DNA from: Elusimicrobiota bacterium
GTDB taxonomy: Bacteria; Elusimicrobiota; Elusimicrobia; Elusimicrobiales; UBA9959
Direction: 5' to 3'
Length of the DNA: 34,535 nucleotides
Assembly: GCA_030651035.1 (NCBI GenBank)
Contig: JAUSCK010000129.1
Coordinates: 1-34,535 of the forward strand
Position numbers and translations under genes: made by a program. This document shows, in pieces, positions 14,853 to 23,303 of the stretch; the first letter of the stretch is position 1; each line of letters begins with the position of its first letter. The notes below the pieces were generated by a model. That model searched no databases. It saw only the letters and a program-made list of their open reading frames with translations, and was not told the origin of the DNA.

Positions 14853-15582
14853 ACGGCCATTTCCGTATACCATTTCCACTCAAACGTCCGGCAAAACGCC
14901 AAAGCCTTTTCTTGATAATCTGGTACTCCGGCAGATTGCCCGGCCCGGTAATTTCACGGTAAAAAACATTGGCGCACACATCAGCCATTTGTATCAGATT
15001 AGATGTGTGTGATTTGGCGAAAAACGTTCCCTCAACAATATGGCAGGGGTATAAATTTTCCGATCTGGCCTGTAGGAATGACTGGAAATGACGGAGATTA
15101 TCATCACTGGTTTCCTTTACCGGATCCAAAACGACAATTCCAAACCTGTCTCTAGTCTGGTGTTGTAAAAAAGCGTTATAAGACTCAAGCAACAATTCAA
15201 GCGAGCGGACTTCCGGCTTCACAAGCCTTTCTTTTCGCGACGTGTCCACCTTCCCTTTGTTAATAGCTACGCCGATAAGCGTAATATCCGGATTTCCTCC
15301 GACAAGCTGAAGCAAATCCAGCAGGAATTGTTTTCTTCTGTTGCCGTCCCAGCCGGAAAACGCCCGTCTCCCGCGCCGGACATCGGAGGCTTTAATTTCC
15401 TGATCCCATAATAAGCCGCGTGTTCTTTTAAATTCCAGAAGTTTTTCATTCCAGGCGCGCCACTTCCAGCCGTGAATTATGAGCCCGACTCTGGCAAACG
15501 CTTTGCTTCCTCCCCATTTCCCCCAATTACCGTCTGGAGGATATCCCGGGTCTCCCGATTCATCAACAAACATCATGTGCAT
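14851..15582 (-). CDS. DUF3800 domain protein (first copy)
   Basis: A 243-residue protein beginning MHMMFVDESGDPGYPPDGNW, the archetypal DUF3800 start (FVDESGD). A middle FGIVVLDP strand and the C-terminal block SHTSNLIQMADVCANVFYRE complete the family pattern. The predicted fold is RNase H-like, with acidic residues in the first and last blocks. The ATG at 15582 has a GGAGGAAC ribosome site. It stands alone, downstream of AlbA_2 debris and repeats, and converges on the candidate RNA gene ending at 14852. No function is established; a nuclease role in defence or mobile-element maintenance is plausible. Confidence 0.9.
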   Translation of the reverse strand: MHMMFVDESGDPGYPPDGNWGKWGGSKAFARVGLIIHGWKWRAWNEKLLEFKRTRGLLWDQEIKASDVRRGRRAFSGWDGNRRKQFLLDLLQLVGGNPDITLIGVAINKGKVDTSRKERLVKPEVRSLELLLESYNAFLQHQTRDRFGIVVLDPVKETSDDNLRHFQSFLQARSENLYPCHIVEGTFFAKSHTSNLIQMADVCANVFYREITGPGNLPEYQIIKKRLWRFAGRLSGNGIRKWP

Positions 15583-15665
15583 AAGTTCCTCCGGCTCCTC
15601 AAGGGAACGCTGGGTTTGTCTATAGGCATAAGCTTTGCGGCATCTCGGATCTCTACGAATTATCC

Positions 15666-15692
15666 TACATTTAAGCGTTTAAGCAACGTCCC
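15666..15692 (-). repeat. GGGACG-type repeat, copy B
   Basis: 27 bases identical to the copies at 12502 and 14410. It forms the 3' end of the AlbA_2 fragment and encodes GTLLKRLNV in that frame. Confidence 0.85.
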
Positions 15693-15718
15693 GTATACCC
15701 CTCGTCCCGTATACCCCT
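15687..15718. repeat. Two tandem 16-mers ending in the GGGACG motif
   Basis: CGTCCCGTATACCCCT occurs twice without a gap (15687-15702, 15703-15718). The first overlaps the end of the GGGACG repeat. A related GCGTCCCGTATCCCG lies at 15909-15923. Confidence 0.75.
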
Positions 15719-15861
15719 TTTTTGCGTCCCCGGTATTAAGCGGCAATTCGGATTTATACTCAATGGTTTTGCTTTCGGAAACGCCATTGACGATTAAATT
15801 TTGCAGATCTTCCGGCTTAATGTCTTCAAGTTTTTTGTTAATCATAGCTCAAAATAGGGAT

Positions 15862-15882
15862 AAGGTGCCTGCTTACCTTTTT
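15862..15882. repeat. Hairpin repeat, copy B
   Basis: AAGGT (15862-15866) pairs with ACCTT (15875-15879). On the minus strand it reads AAAAAGGTAAGCAGGCACCTT, related to the hairpins at 12667, 12944 and 14729. As in copy A it lies just before the AlbA_2 fragment start. Confidence 0.6.
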
Positions 15883-15923
15883 GTCTAAAATTATTGAGTT
15901 ATCGTGTAGCGTCCCGTATCCCG

Positions 15924-18900
15924 TCATTTAAAAGCTCCGGGCCAGCCGCCGTGTTGGGTTATTACTTTGTCTATCTCGGCCATGATTCTAATTGTTTCGG
16001 ATATGGCTACAACTATTTTTTGATAGTGAGCGATGTCGTCTTTGGATAATTTTCGGCCTTTACGGTCTTTAAGCCACTTCTCGCAGACCTGGTATCCGCC
16101 TATGTGGAAGTTCCAGACGGGCTCCGGCACACCGCCGAAGCTTTCAGTCTGGGCCTTGTCAATCCAGACGGTTTCGTCGGAATATGTGACTTTCTCGACC
16201 TCGGGATTCTTGCCGCCGGTCCACTTGGTGATGTGCTTATCCAGCTTTGGCGATTCCATCAGGTGCAGGGCAACCAGTTCGCCGCCGAGTTTCGCCAGGG
16301 CACGGAACAAGTCTAGGCTAGAGGTCAACGGTATACGCGGAAAATCGGTTTTCAGAAAGATTGCGTAGCGGCTCCGGTAGAAGGGAGAATAAAGAATCGC
16401 GTAAACGAAGTTAAAGATGTCTAAGTCACTAATATTTTTGTTCTGCTCCCCTGGTTTCGAAGTGGGTGTTCCGAGCCCAAGGCGGTTTGCTATTTGAGCC
16501 ACACACTCGGTCCGGAGATTGGTTGTCCGTTCACCTTCCCTCCGAGCATAAAGCTGGAGTTGACCAGAGGAATCGGCAAGACGCAGAGGGAAAAGGTAAG
16601 AACCGCGGGTTCTATCTGCAATTTTGGATTCGACGATCCACTTCGTCACGAAGGCCGAGGTAAACTCATGTTCGTCGAAGACTTTCGAGACAAGAAGCCC
16701 AACATTCGGAGAAAACATGTGCGTCATTAGGTCCCGCCGATCACGGTCAATCAAGTAAGAAGCGTAGCAGATGTATCGAAGATCGAACGGCCGATATAGC
16801 GTTTCCTTGACCAATTCTTCCACACTTGACTCCTTGCGCAAGTGTACGTGTGCCGACACTATCGACCAGTCGCAATTGCCCTTCACTCCGAACTTCTGCG
16901 ATAGGTGGGCTTCATCGCCTCGATTGTTCCGGAAAGCCTCCATACGTGCGATGAGTTCATTTCGGTTAAGGTCGATCACAAACTCATCACGGTGGGTTTG
17001 ATAGCCAACATTGCTCGTTTCAAACAGATGATTCAAGGGTAGGAACGTTCTGTACTCCGTCTCAATATCTTCTGGGGCGGCGGTAAAACTGAATAGGCTC
17101 GGACGAGGCTGAGATTTCTTCCAAGGAGTGGTATAAGGAGTGTTCATGGTAAGCCACAAGTATTTTTCCTCGCGAGAGCCAATCAATTCGTGTCCATACA
17201 CCTCAACAACTGGAGACGCCGCATCAGATAGGCGGAGGAACAAGCTGATTCCAACGCCCTGCTGGATATCAAAGACATTCCGATCATCTTGCATGGCAGG
17301 GTCTCGATTCATGTCACCTCTGAGGTCAACAAAACGGACCCATTGGAAGTCATGGATGAGCGATCGACGCATCGCACGAAAAAGGCGAGCTGTTGCGTAG
17401 GAGTGGTTTGTGATCATCCCGATCTGCCCTACGCCTGCCCTACATAGCGTTAAATGTGCAAAGCAGAGAAACTTCACATAATCATCGTTCAGGGGTTTAA
17501 GATTCCGTTCATCTTCGAGATGCTCTTTGTAAATCCCGAGATGTGTATCCATGGGTGAATTCTTGTTGGCGGAGTTCACAGAGTAGGGTGGATTTCCAAT
17601 AACAACTGTAAACCGCTGGTCTCGTTTAATCTTATTTACAGCCTGCGCCTCATGGCCCAAAGCCTCAAAAAGGCCGGCTGCACTATCCGATTCTAAATCT
17701 AATGCGGGTTCTAAGGAATTTGTCAGATACACCCTGGCCCTTTCGTCACTGTTAAATTTATACCCAGTCTCAAAAAGTTTAAGGCCTATTTTAAGGTGTG
17801 CTATAGCGTAAGGGGCCATTAACAACTCATACCCATAAAGACGTGGTAAAAGATGTTTGGGAACATACTCATTCCAAAGGATTTCAATTTTCGGCTGTGA
17901 ATGGCCTTGGGCATCCCATTTCTCGATCATCGTTTTATAGATGAGATCAATCACTTCCACTAAAAATGTTCCGGTTCCGGTGGCCGGGTCCAAAATTTGG
18001 ACAAAAGCCTGTTCCGGATTTGTGCCTTCCGGAATTTTTAAATCCGGATTTCGCTTTGCCATTTCCCCCCAGGTTGTTATGTCCGCCAGTCCATCCGGGA
18101 GTTTAAATTCTGTGCGCAAGAGCTCATCTACCGAACGCACAATATAAGACACAACCGGGCGCGGTGTATAAAAAACCCCGCGCTGCATTCGTTTTTTTGC
18201 GTCGTACTCTTTTAGAAACAGCTCGTAAAAATGTATTACAGGATCTTCCTCTGGATTTTTATCTCCGAAATCCCTGAGTACATCATCCATCTTTGCGTCA
18301 TCCAACAATTCAACAACTTCACTTACCCCAAGTTCGTCAAAATCAATGTTCGGCCCGCCCTTCTTAGCGCGCCGGCCGCCGACCTGGAGAAAAGTCTCCA
18401 TCAGTTCTTTTAGGAATGGATTTGTGACCGGCATCTGGGTTGCCAATGCATCTGCGGTGGCACCGTCGGGATTTGAAATCCGCGCGGAAAGGAGCCCGTA
18501 AGCGATAGTCTGGGCGTACATGTCGGCAAAACCAGCCGCATCCAGGTCGTGAACAAGGGCTTCTTTAAAAGCTTTCATCAACTTGGTAAGCGGGCCGGAT
18601 TCGGTTTCAATTGCTAATGCGGATGTGATGCGGTCACGGATGGCGCGGGCCAAATGTGCGAGCTGTATGGAAAGATTTTCCGAGGTTTTAATTACCTCGC
18701 GGTGGCGCAGCACAAATGCGGAACGCCAGGTTTTACGCCATTCTTCGGCATTTGAGGAGTCCTTAGGCCAACCCAGGACATGCTTTAGTTGTTCTGAAAC
18801 ATGGTCCAAGTGCAGGGGAGTATCAAGGTTATCCCAGCCAAGGACTTTAAGCGTCGGCAGATCTTTTTTTACTGAATCCTGGGAGAAATGGGCAAAGGTT

Positions 18901-19292
18901 ATATGGCGTTCGCTTCCTTCGCCGTAATTGGAAATAAAAAGCAGATCGTCGGTTTTCCAGGCGGCCCGTTCCGCGCTATTTGCAGAAGCGCGGTTTTTTA
19001 ATGCGACCCGGCTTAATATACGCCTGAGCGCAACCACCGGAAGCCGCCCGGGAGCAAACTTGACAAAAAATATACCCCAGGGCTGATTTGTGGATAAAGG
19101 CCTTAAGCGTTTGATCTCTTCAATTTTAACCGCATTTTTAAAATCAATCCCAAGTTCCTCGGGAGTATAGTCAAAAGTGATTTCCTCGAAAGACTCGCCT
19201 TCAATCGGCCAACCCATTTCATCGCGAAGATATTTAACTAACGACGGGAATGTCCGGATTTCTTTAAGCTCTTCACGATGGTTTACAGGCAT
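15924..19292 (-). CDS. Type ISP-like DNA adenine methyltransferase with target-recognition C-terminus
   Basis: A protein of about 1122 residues (ATG at 19292; a GTG at 19322 would overlap the helicase gene). In order: a poorly recognised N-terminus; the gamma-class N6-adenine methylase core with RGVFYTPRPVVSYIVRSVDE, motif I ILDPATGTGTFLVEV (about 433-447) and motif IV VVIGNPPYS (about 563-571); then a long C-terminus. That C-terminus, with AILYSPFYRSRYAIFLKTDF and WNFHIGGYQVCEKWLKDRKG, is typical of type ISP restriction-modification specificity domains. Intact ISP enzymes also carry nuclease and helicase domains in one chain; here those functions sit in the upstream gene. It probably protects host DNA by methylation and specifies targets. 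Confidence 0.9.
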   Translation of the reverse strand: MPVNHREELKEIRTFPSLVKYLRDEMGWPIEGESFEEITFDYTPEELGIDFKNAVKIEEIKRLRPLSTNQPWGIFFVKFAPGRLPVVALRRILSRVALKNRASANSAERAAWKTDDLLFISNYGEGSERHITFAHFSQDSVKKDLPTLKVLGWDNLDTPLHLDHVSEQLKHVLGWPKDSSNAEEWRKTWRSAFVLRHREVIKTSENLSIQLAHLARAIRDRITSALAIETESGPLTKLMKAFKEALVHDLDAAGFADMYAQTIAYGLLSARISNPDGATADALATQMPVTNPFLKELMETFLQVGGRRAKKGGPNIDFDELGVSEVVELLDDAKMDDVLRDFGDKNPEEDPVIHFYELFLKEYDAKKRMQRGVFYTPRPVVSYIVRSVDELLRTEFKLPDGLADITTWGEMAKRNPDLKIPEGTNPEQAFVQILDPATGTGTFLVEVIDLIYKTMIEKWDAQGHSQPKIEILWNEYVPKHLLPRLYGYELLMAPYAIAHLKIGLKLFETGYKFNSDERARVYLTNSLEPALDLESDSAAGLFEALGHEAQAVNKIKRDQRFTVVIGNPPYSVNSANKNSPMDTHLGIYKEHLEDERNLKPLNDDYVKFLCFAHLTLCRAGVGQIGMITNHSYATARLFRAMRRSLIHDFQWVRFVDLRGDMNRDPAMQDDRNVFDIQQGVGISLFLRLSDAASPVVEVYGHELIGSREEKYLWLTMNTPYTTPWKKSQPRPSLFSFTAAPEDIETEYRTFLPLNHLFETSNVGYQTHRDEFVIDLNRNELIARMEAFRNNRGDEAHLSQKFGVKGNCDWSIVSAHVHLRKESSVEELVKETLYRPFDLRYICYASYLIDRDRRDLMTHMFSPNVGLLVSKVFDEHEFTSAFVTKWIVESKIADRTRGSYLFPLRLADSSGQLQLYARREGERTTNLRTECVAQIANRLGLGTPTSKPGEQNKNISDLDIFNFVYAILYSPFYRSRYAIFLKTDFPRIPLTSSLDLFRALAKLGGELVALHLMESPKLDKHITKWTGGKNPEVEKVTYSDETVWIDKAQTESFGGVPEPVWNFHIGGYQVCEKWLKDRKGRKLSKDDIAHYQKIVVAISETIRIMAEIDKVITQHGGWPGAFK

Positions 19293-19300
19293 AGTTGGTT

Positions 19301-22300
19301 TTAGTTTATTTCCATCCAGCACTTCAACACGGGCTTTACGCCCATAGGCGCGTCAACCCGTTTCAGGTATGTATTGGTGATATGCTTCAAAACCTTGGCT
19401 TTAATTTCTTTCAGGCTTTCATGTGCCATTTTACAGACTCTGGGGGTTTCGGGTTTGGATTTTATTACCTCAATTATTTCCCCGGGGTCTTCAAGTATGG
19501 CATTGCGGGCGGAGTCGTAGTAATACCAGCGGGCAATTCCGGCTTCTTCCGTAAATTCGGCAAGCTCCTTATCCAGGGCCGGCAAAGCGTAACAGAAAAA
19601 CACGCCTTTCCTCGCATGTTCCTTCCCGCTAAAAATCCCCCCAGGCAACCCTTTTGCCATTTTAGCGAGATCAGGGTTTTGGTGCGTCATCGCCTGATAT
19701 TCCAGGTGCATGTCTTCTAAAAGAGTTTTTGAGCCCTCATATGCCTGATTAAATTCCCGCAACGCTTCATAATCATCGTCAGGGGTCAGCAGCTTTTTGC
19801 CTTCTATCCCTAGTGTTTTTGAAATCAACAGGGTTTTTTGGGAAACTTTGGCATATAACGAAAGTATTTCATTTAATTCTGCCGGCGGCAGGAAATTCCA
19901 GAAACGTATTTTTCCCCTGGAACTTTTGAGTTCCGGGTGGTCGTTGAGAATTCTTTCTTCCGTCGCAAGATTCATCCTGCGGTCCACGCGGCCGATACGC
20001 TGCATAATCCTGACAGGGTTCCAGTGGATGTCATAGTTGATCATCCGCGTGGCATCCTGGAGGTTTATGCCTTCGGAAAGAACATCCGTTGAAATTAAAA
20101 CTTGAGTCTCTTTTAATCCTTTTTCTTTCAATTCACCGGACGATTTCCCGTTATAATACGGGGCGAAGCGCTCTAAAACCTCGGACCTCGCGTTTTTTGT
20201 AGAGCTGTCAACCTGGTTTACATCTTTAATTCCGGCGTCTTTTAATTCAGCCGCTACATAGCGGGCGGTGTCGGCAAATTCCGTAAAAATCAGCACTTTC
20301 TGATTTCCGCAATCCTTGGATTTTAATACTTGGACAAGTTTTTTTAGTTTATCGTCATGCTTGGGGTTGAACTTTTTCACCTCTTCAAGAAATTTAGCGA
20401 TCTGGTCCAGGTCAAGATATGTTTCGTCTATTATCTCGTCAACCTTGTATTCATCCCTGTTCAATTGTTCAATAGACTCCAAAAGTTCTTCTGAGACAAT
20501 ATCCTCATCCTCCTCCTCGGAATCCCCCCATAACTCACGCTGGCGTTCCATTGCGTAGCCAAGTATCTCCCTGTTTATCTCCTTCCACCGGGAGAGCCGC
20601 TTTTTATCCGCATCCGTTTCGCTGTGCTTCTCCAGGAAGGCAAGCAGCTTGCGCAGTAAACGGTCGCAGGAAAGCTCGAACGCCCGGATGGAACTCTCAA
20701 AACGCTTAAGGAATTGGATACGGATAAGGCCGACAACCTGTTTCTGGCGGCCTTCCTCAAGAGGGTCTATTGTCTTATCACCGCCTTTGTAATAAGCCAG
20801 GGGATAGTAAATGGGCAGACTGAATAATGGTTTATCTTTTGAAAAAGCCCGCTCAAACATTTCCAGCAGATGCCCGTAGGTTTTATGGATAGAATAGTCC
20901 GCAACCTGGGGAGCTTCCCTGACCGGAAACACAGAGGCCTTGCCGGATTCGCGTTTCTGGCTTTCACGGGCATAAGCGCGGCTGCGCTGAACAACCAAAT
21001 GCCGGAAGATGTCGTCCATTGAAAGCGTTTTCTGAGCTTCAATAATATTTTCGCTTAGAGCCGCGGTCTCGGACCCGAGGCGCTGGCGCAGTTGCCTTTC
21101 CATGTTGTTAAAATGGGCGGTAAGGTTATTTACTCCAAAAGTGCGCCCAAAGTAGGACTCATTGCGCCTGCTGAAAAGTTCGATCATATGCCTGACGTCG
21201 CTAAGGCGGTTGTTTAGCGGGGTGGCAGTCAACATGAAAAGGGTTTTAGGCTTTTTCGAGTTGTCCAACAAGTCGTACAGGCGGTAATAGCGGGACTTCT
21301 CCTCCCAATTAGCGGATTCGGTTTGAAGGCCCGTATTCCTGAAATGGTGGGCCTCGTCTATAATAACAACATCCGCCTGCTCGGCAATTCTTTTAAAACG
21401 TTCGGGGAATTCCCCCTCGCGGCCTAAATCAGTGTGGTTGAAAACGGCCAGGTTGCTGAAATCAGCGCTGCCGATGTGCGGCAGCCATTCGCGCAGATGC
21501 GGCTCCCAAACCGCCTCTCTTGCTGATTTCGGAGCAAAAAGCACCACCCGCTTGCCCTCTTGCAGGATCAAGCGCTCTATCAGCATCAGGCCGACAAAAG
21601 TCTTTCCGAGGCCGACACCGTCGCAGAGGAACGCCCCGCCATGCTGGCGGGCTATTTTCATTAATGCCCAATAGCCTTCTTTTTGGTAGCGGTCAAGCTT
21701 CGGGAACATTCTGGATTTTGATTCTTCCCATTCCGCCGCGGTCATCTCATGGCTGCGGAAAAATTCCTGAAGGGCTTTTACGTAAATTTCAAAAGGCGTA
21801 TAGTCGCGGACATGGCGCTCAATGATTTTGATTATGTCCTCGTTGACGGGTATGGCGTCTTTCCAATGATATTCAAACCATTCCTGGAGCTGTGCCACTT
21901 CTCTGGAGCTCTGGACCTGGATGTTTAGTTCTATATTTTCAGTAAGGCCGGGGTAGGTAAAATTGCTGGAGCCGACAAGGGCCTGGGAGCCGATTACATC
22001 AAGTTTGGCATGTGTGATATAGGCTTTTGCGTGAAATTTGTCTTTGTTATAAATCCTGCATTCAATTTTCCCGCTTTTCAGCGCGTCAACTATTGCGGGG
22101 ACGCCGGTGAGAAAAGGATTTCCTTCTTTGTCGTTCTCAATGCTTTTATCGAGCTTTTCCGCCGCCCTGGCGCGCAGCGCGTCAAGAATCGCCTGTTTTG
22201 TTCTCTGGGTGGTTTCATCGCCCATTAAAAGGCGTATTTTACCCAGTTGCTGCCATTTACCATCAAGGGCTAAAAGGGCGCCTATTTCAAAATAGCCGGT

Positions 22301-22417
22301 GGCTATGTCAAAACTTTTGGCGATTCCGGTCCACTCCTGAAGATACCGGAGGCAGCTCCAGCCGGATACGCTGTTGTCTACGATAAAAAGTTCGTGGCCT
22401 GATTTTTCCTGGGGCAT
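19301..22417 (-). CDS. PLD-nuclease/SNF2-type helicase
   Basis: A protein of about 1038 residues (ATG at 22417 preferred; a TTG at 22447 is possible). The N-terminus is a phospholipase D-like domain with FHAKAYITHAKLDVIGSQAL then VGSSNFTYPGLTEN (about 128-160), a single HxK...GSSNF half-site that could act as a dimeric nuclease. The SF2/SNF2 helicase follows: DGVGLGKTFVGLM (about 266), VVIIDEAHHFRN, MLTATPLNNRLSD, and in the second lobe STDVLSEGINLQDATRMINY then IMQRIGRVDRR. It is the first gene of an operon with the methylase and probably translocates on DNA and cuts it. DISARM-type helicases are a looser alternative. Confidence 0.9.
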   Translation of the reverse strand: MPQEKSGHELFIVDNSVSGWSCLRYLQEWTGIAKSFDIATGYFEIGALLALDGKWQQLGKIRLLMGDETTQRTKQAILDALRARAAEKLDKSIENDKEGNPFLTGVPAIVDALKSGKIECRIYNKDKFHAKAYITHAKLDVIGSQALVGSSNFTYPGLTENIELNIQVQSSREVAQLQEWFEYHWKDAIPVNEDIIKIIERHVRDYTPFEIYVKALQEFFRSHEMTAAEWEESKSRMFPKLDRYQKEGYWALMKIARQHGGAFLCDGVGLGKTFVGLMLIERLILQEGKRVVLFAPKSAREAVWEPHLREWLPHIGSADFSNLAVFNHTDLGREGEFPERFKRIAEQADVVIIDEAHHFRNTGLQTESANWEEKSRYYRLYDLLDNSKKPKTLFMLTATPLNNRLSDVRHMIELFSRRNESYFGRTFGVNNLTAHFNNMERQLRQRLGSETAALSENIIEAQKTLSMDDIFRHLVVQRSRAYARESQKRESGKASVFPVREAPQVADYSIHKTYGHLLEMFERAFSKDKPLFSLPIYYPLAYYKGGDKTIDPLEEGRQKQVVGLIRIQFLKRFESSIRAFELSCDRLLRKLLAFLEKHSETDADKKRLSRWKEINREILGYAMERQRELWGDSEEEDEDIVSEELLESIEQLNRDEYKVDEIIDETYLDLDQIAKFLEEVKKFNPKHDDKLKKLVQVLKSKDCGNQKVLIFTEFADTARYVAAELKDAGIKDVNQVDSSTKNARSEVLERFAPYYNGKSSGELKEKGLKETQVLISTDVLSEGINLQDATRMINYDIHWNPVRIMQRIGRVDRRMNLATEERILNDHPELKSSRGKIRFWNFLPPAELNEILSLYAKVSQKTLLISKTLGIEGKKLLTPDDDYEALREFNQAYEGSKTLLEDMHLEYQAMTHQNPDLAKMAKGLPGGIFSGKEHARKGVFFCYALPALDKELAEFTEEAGIARWYYYDSARNAILEDPGEIIEVIKSKPETPRVCKMAHESLKEIKAKVLKHITNTYLKRVDAPMGVKPVLKCWMEIN

Positions 22418-22533
22418 AAAATGATTCCGCACAATCTCTAAACCCAATCATTATTCTATATCTTAACCAGTGTACTATCAATGTGAAAATACGACGCTGA
22501 TGGTTCACAAATTGGCTTTTACCCAAATAGTTA

Positions 22534-22594
22534 TACAGCCGCATTTTACCAATGACCGGCTTGCTTATATTTTACAAGCGAAAGTGCGGCTGTA
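22534..22594 (-). ncRNA. Candidate structured leader RNA before the helicase gene
   Basis: On the minus strand TACAGCCGCA (22594-22585) pairs perfectly over 10 bases with TGCGGCTGTA (22543-22534). Inside are a GCTTG/CAAGC hairpin and a possible short CC/GG hairpin, again a junction-like fold. The extended -10 TCTGCTATACT lies directly upstream, placing +1 at about 22593, the base of the closing stem. No T run follows, so RNA may continue into the helicase gene starting at 22417. It shares the 9-mer ACAGCCGCA with the element at 14.79 kb. Confidence 0.42.
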
Positions 22595-22599
22595 GAAAT

Positions 22600-22605
22600 A
22601 GTATA
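22600..22605 (-). promoter_or_regulatory. Extended -10 for the helicase-methylase operon
   Basis: TATACT on the minus strand with TG one base upstream and the same TCTGC prefix as the promoters at 13059 and 14777. The -35 region is poor, as extended -10 promoters can be. It lies in the 274-base gap between the DUF4276 stop and the helicase start. Confidence 0.45.
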
Positions 22606-22691
22606 GCAGACCAGCGCGACAGCGTGGTGTCGCGTTGGAAAAGCAGATTTTCATCAAAATATGACTTTAAAGGGCGGTAAATCCCTGTATA

Positions 22692-23303
22692 TCAAGAAAC
22701 CCGCAGTCCCCTGAGCATTGTCTCTATGTCTCTGTAGCATTTATTAAATGATTCGGAATTTGTTCGTGCGGCAGTCATATTAAACAATCCCGTGAATGCA
22801 GGTTGATCTGTTGTTTCGGAATATCTTTGACCTTTCGGCATTCGGGCGCTAAGCCATTCTTTTGCGCCGCGGATATTCTCCGGATTTAAAGGTTGCTCCA
22901 ATGTTGTCGGGAGTCCGCGTTGTCCGCGAAGCGACTCGGCAGCGGCCAAAAACCATGCTTCATATTCCATCTTTGCCAATACAACAAATATAGGGATGTC
23001 CCTGCGGGTTGCCTGGGCGCGCGTCCGCAGCTCAGGCCCGTTTCTTGCAGGACAACAATCTTTGAAATCACCATCAAGAAGTATAAAAATGCCGCCTTTT
23101 CCATTAAGCTTATAGGATGCCAGGGCCACTGCGCGTTCAATCTCGCCGGCCTTTAACAGGCGCGAAGCCGGGATACGTATAGGATAAAGTATTCGGGGGA
23201 CAAAATCAGGAAAGATATCCAACGCAATCCTGCGGATTAAAATGGGTGTTGCGCTACATTCCCCATACCCTTCAACTATCGGGATAATTTTTGCTTCGCT
23301 CAT
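22692..23303 (-). CDS. DUF4276 (TOPRIM-like) protein
   Basis: A 203-residue protein starting MSEAKIIPIVEGYGECSATP. DUF4276 features are clear: the glutamate block VEGYGE, the DxD strand IFILLDGDFKDC (about residues 72-83), LAKMEYEAWFLAAAESLRG and GAKEWLSARMPKGQRYSETT then DQPAF. The VEG and DxD layout is that of a TOPRIM-like nuclease. The ATG at 23303 lies inside the end of the ATPase gene (overlap 32 bases), so the pair is coupled. A TTG 15 bases upstream is possible. By analogy with ATPase/TOPRIM immune pairs such as PARIS, this would be the effector. Confidence 0.9.
   Translation of the reverse strand: MSEAKIIPIVEGYGECSATPILIRRIALDIFPDFVPRILYPIRIPASRLLKAGEIERAVALASYKLNGKGGIFILLDGDFKDCCPARNGPELRTRAQATRRDIPIFVVLAKMEYEAWFLAAAESLRGQRGLPTTLEQPLNPENIRGAKEWLSARMPKGQRYSETTDQPAFTGLFNMTAARTNSESFNKCYRDIETMLRGLRVS

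Larger units (their letters stand above)
15660..15845 (-). pseudogene. AlbA_2 (Schlafen-type) gene fragment, copy B
   Basis: From the ATG at 15845 it reads MINKKLEDIKPEDLQNLIVN then GVSESKTIEYKSELPLNTGD, the N-terminus of an AlbA_2/Schlafen-type protein, and diverges at AKKGYTGRG. There it enters two GTATAC-containing 16-mers and the GGGACG repeat (giving YGTLLKRLNV), then stops. About 43 native residues remain of a protein normally many times longer. Its first start is intact, unlike copy A. The stretch 15583-15923 otherwise contains only repeats. Confidence 0.78.

Noticed and set aside
12500-15923. CRISPR array
   Set aside because: The GGGACG repeats are kilobases apart, joined to gene fragments rather than uniform spacers, and no cas gene is present.
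15924-22417. DISARM or Mokosh assignment of the helicase and methylase genes
   Set aside because: No DUF1998 (drmB-like) gene or separate drmC-like PLD gene is present, and the helicase is SNF2-type rather than the Mokosh class. The ISP-type methylase C-terminus fits a restriction system better.
22308-22544. 78-codon minus-strand frame over the helicase start
   Set aside because: It overlaps the PLD domain coding region in another frame and has no ribosome site.
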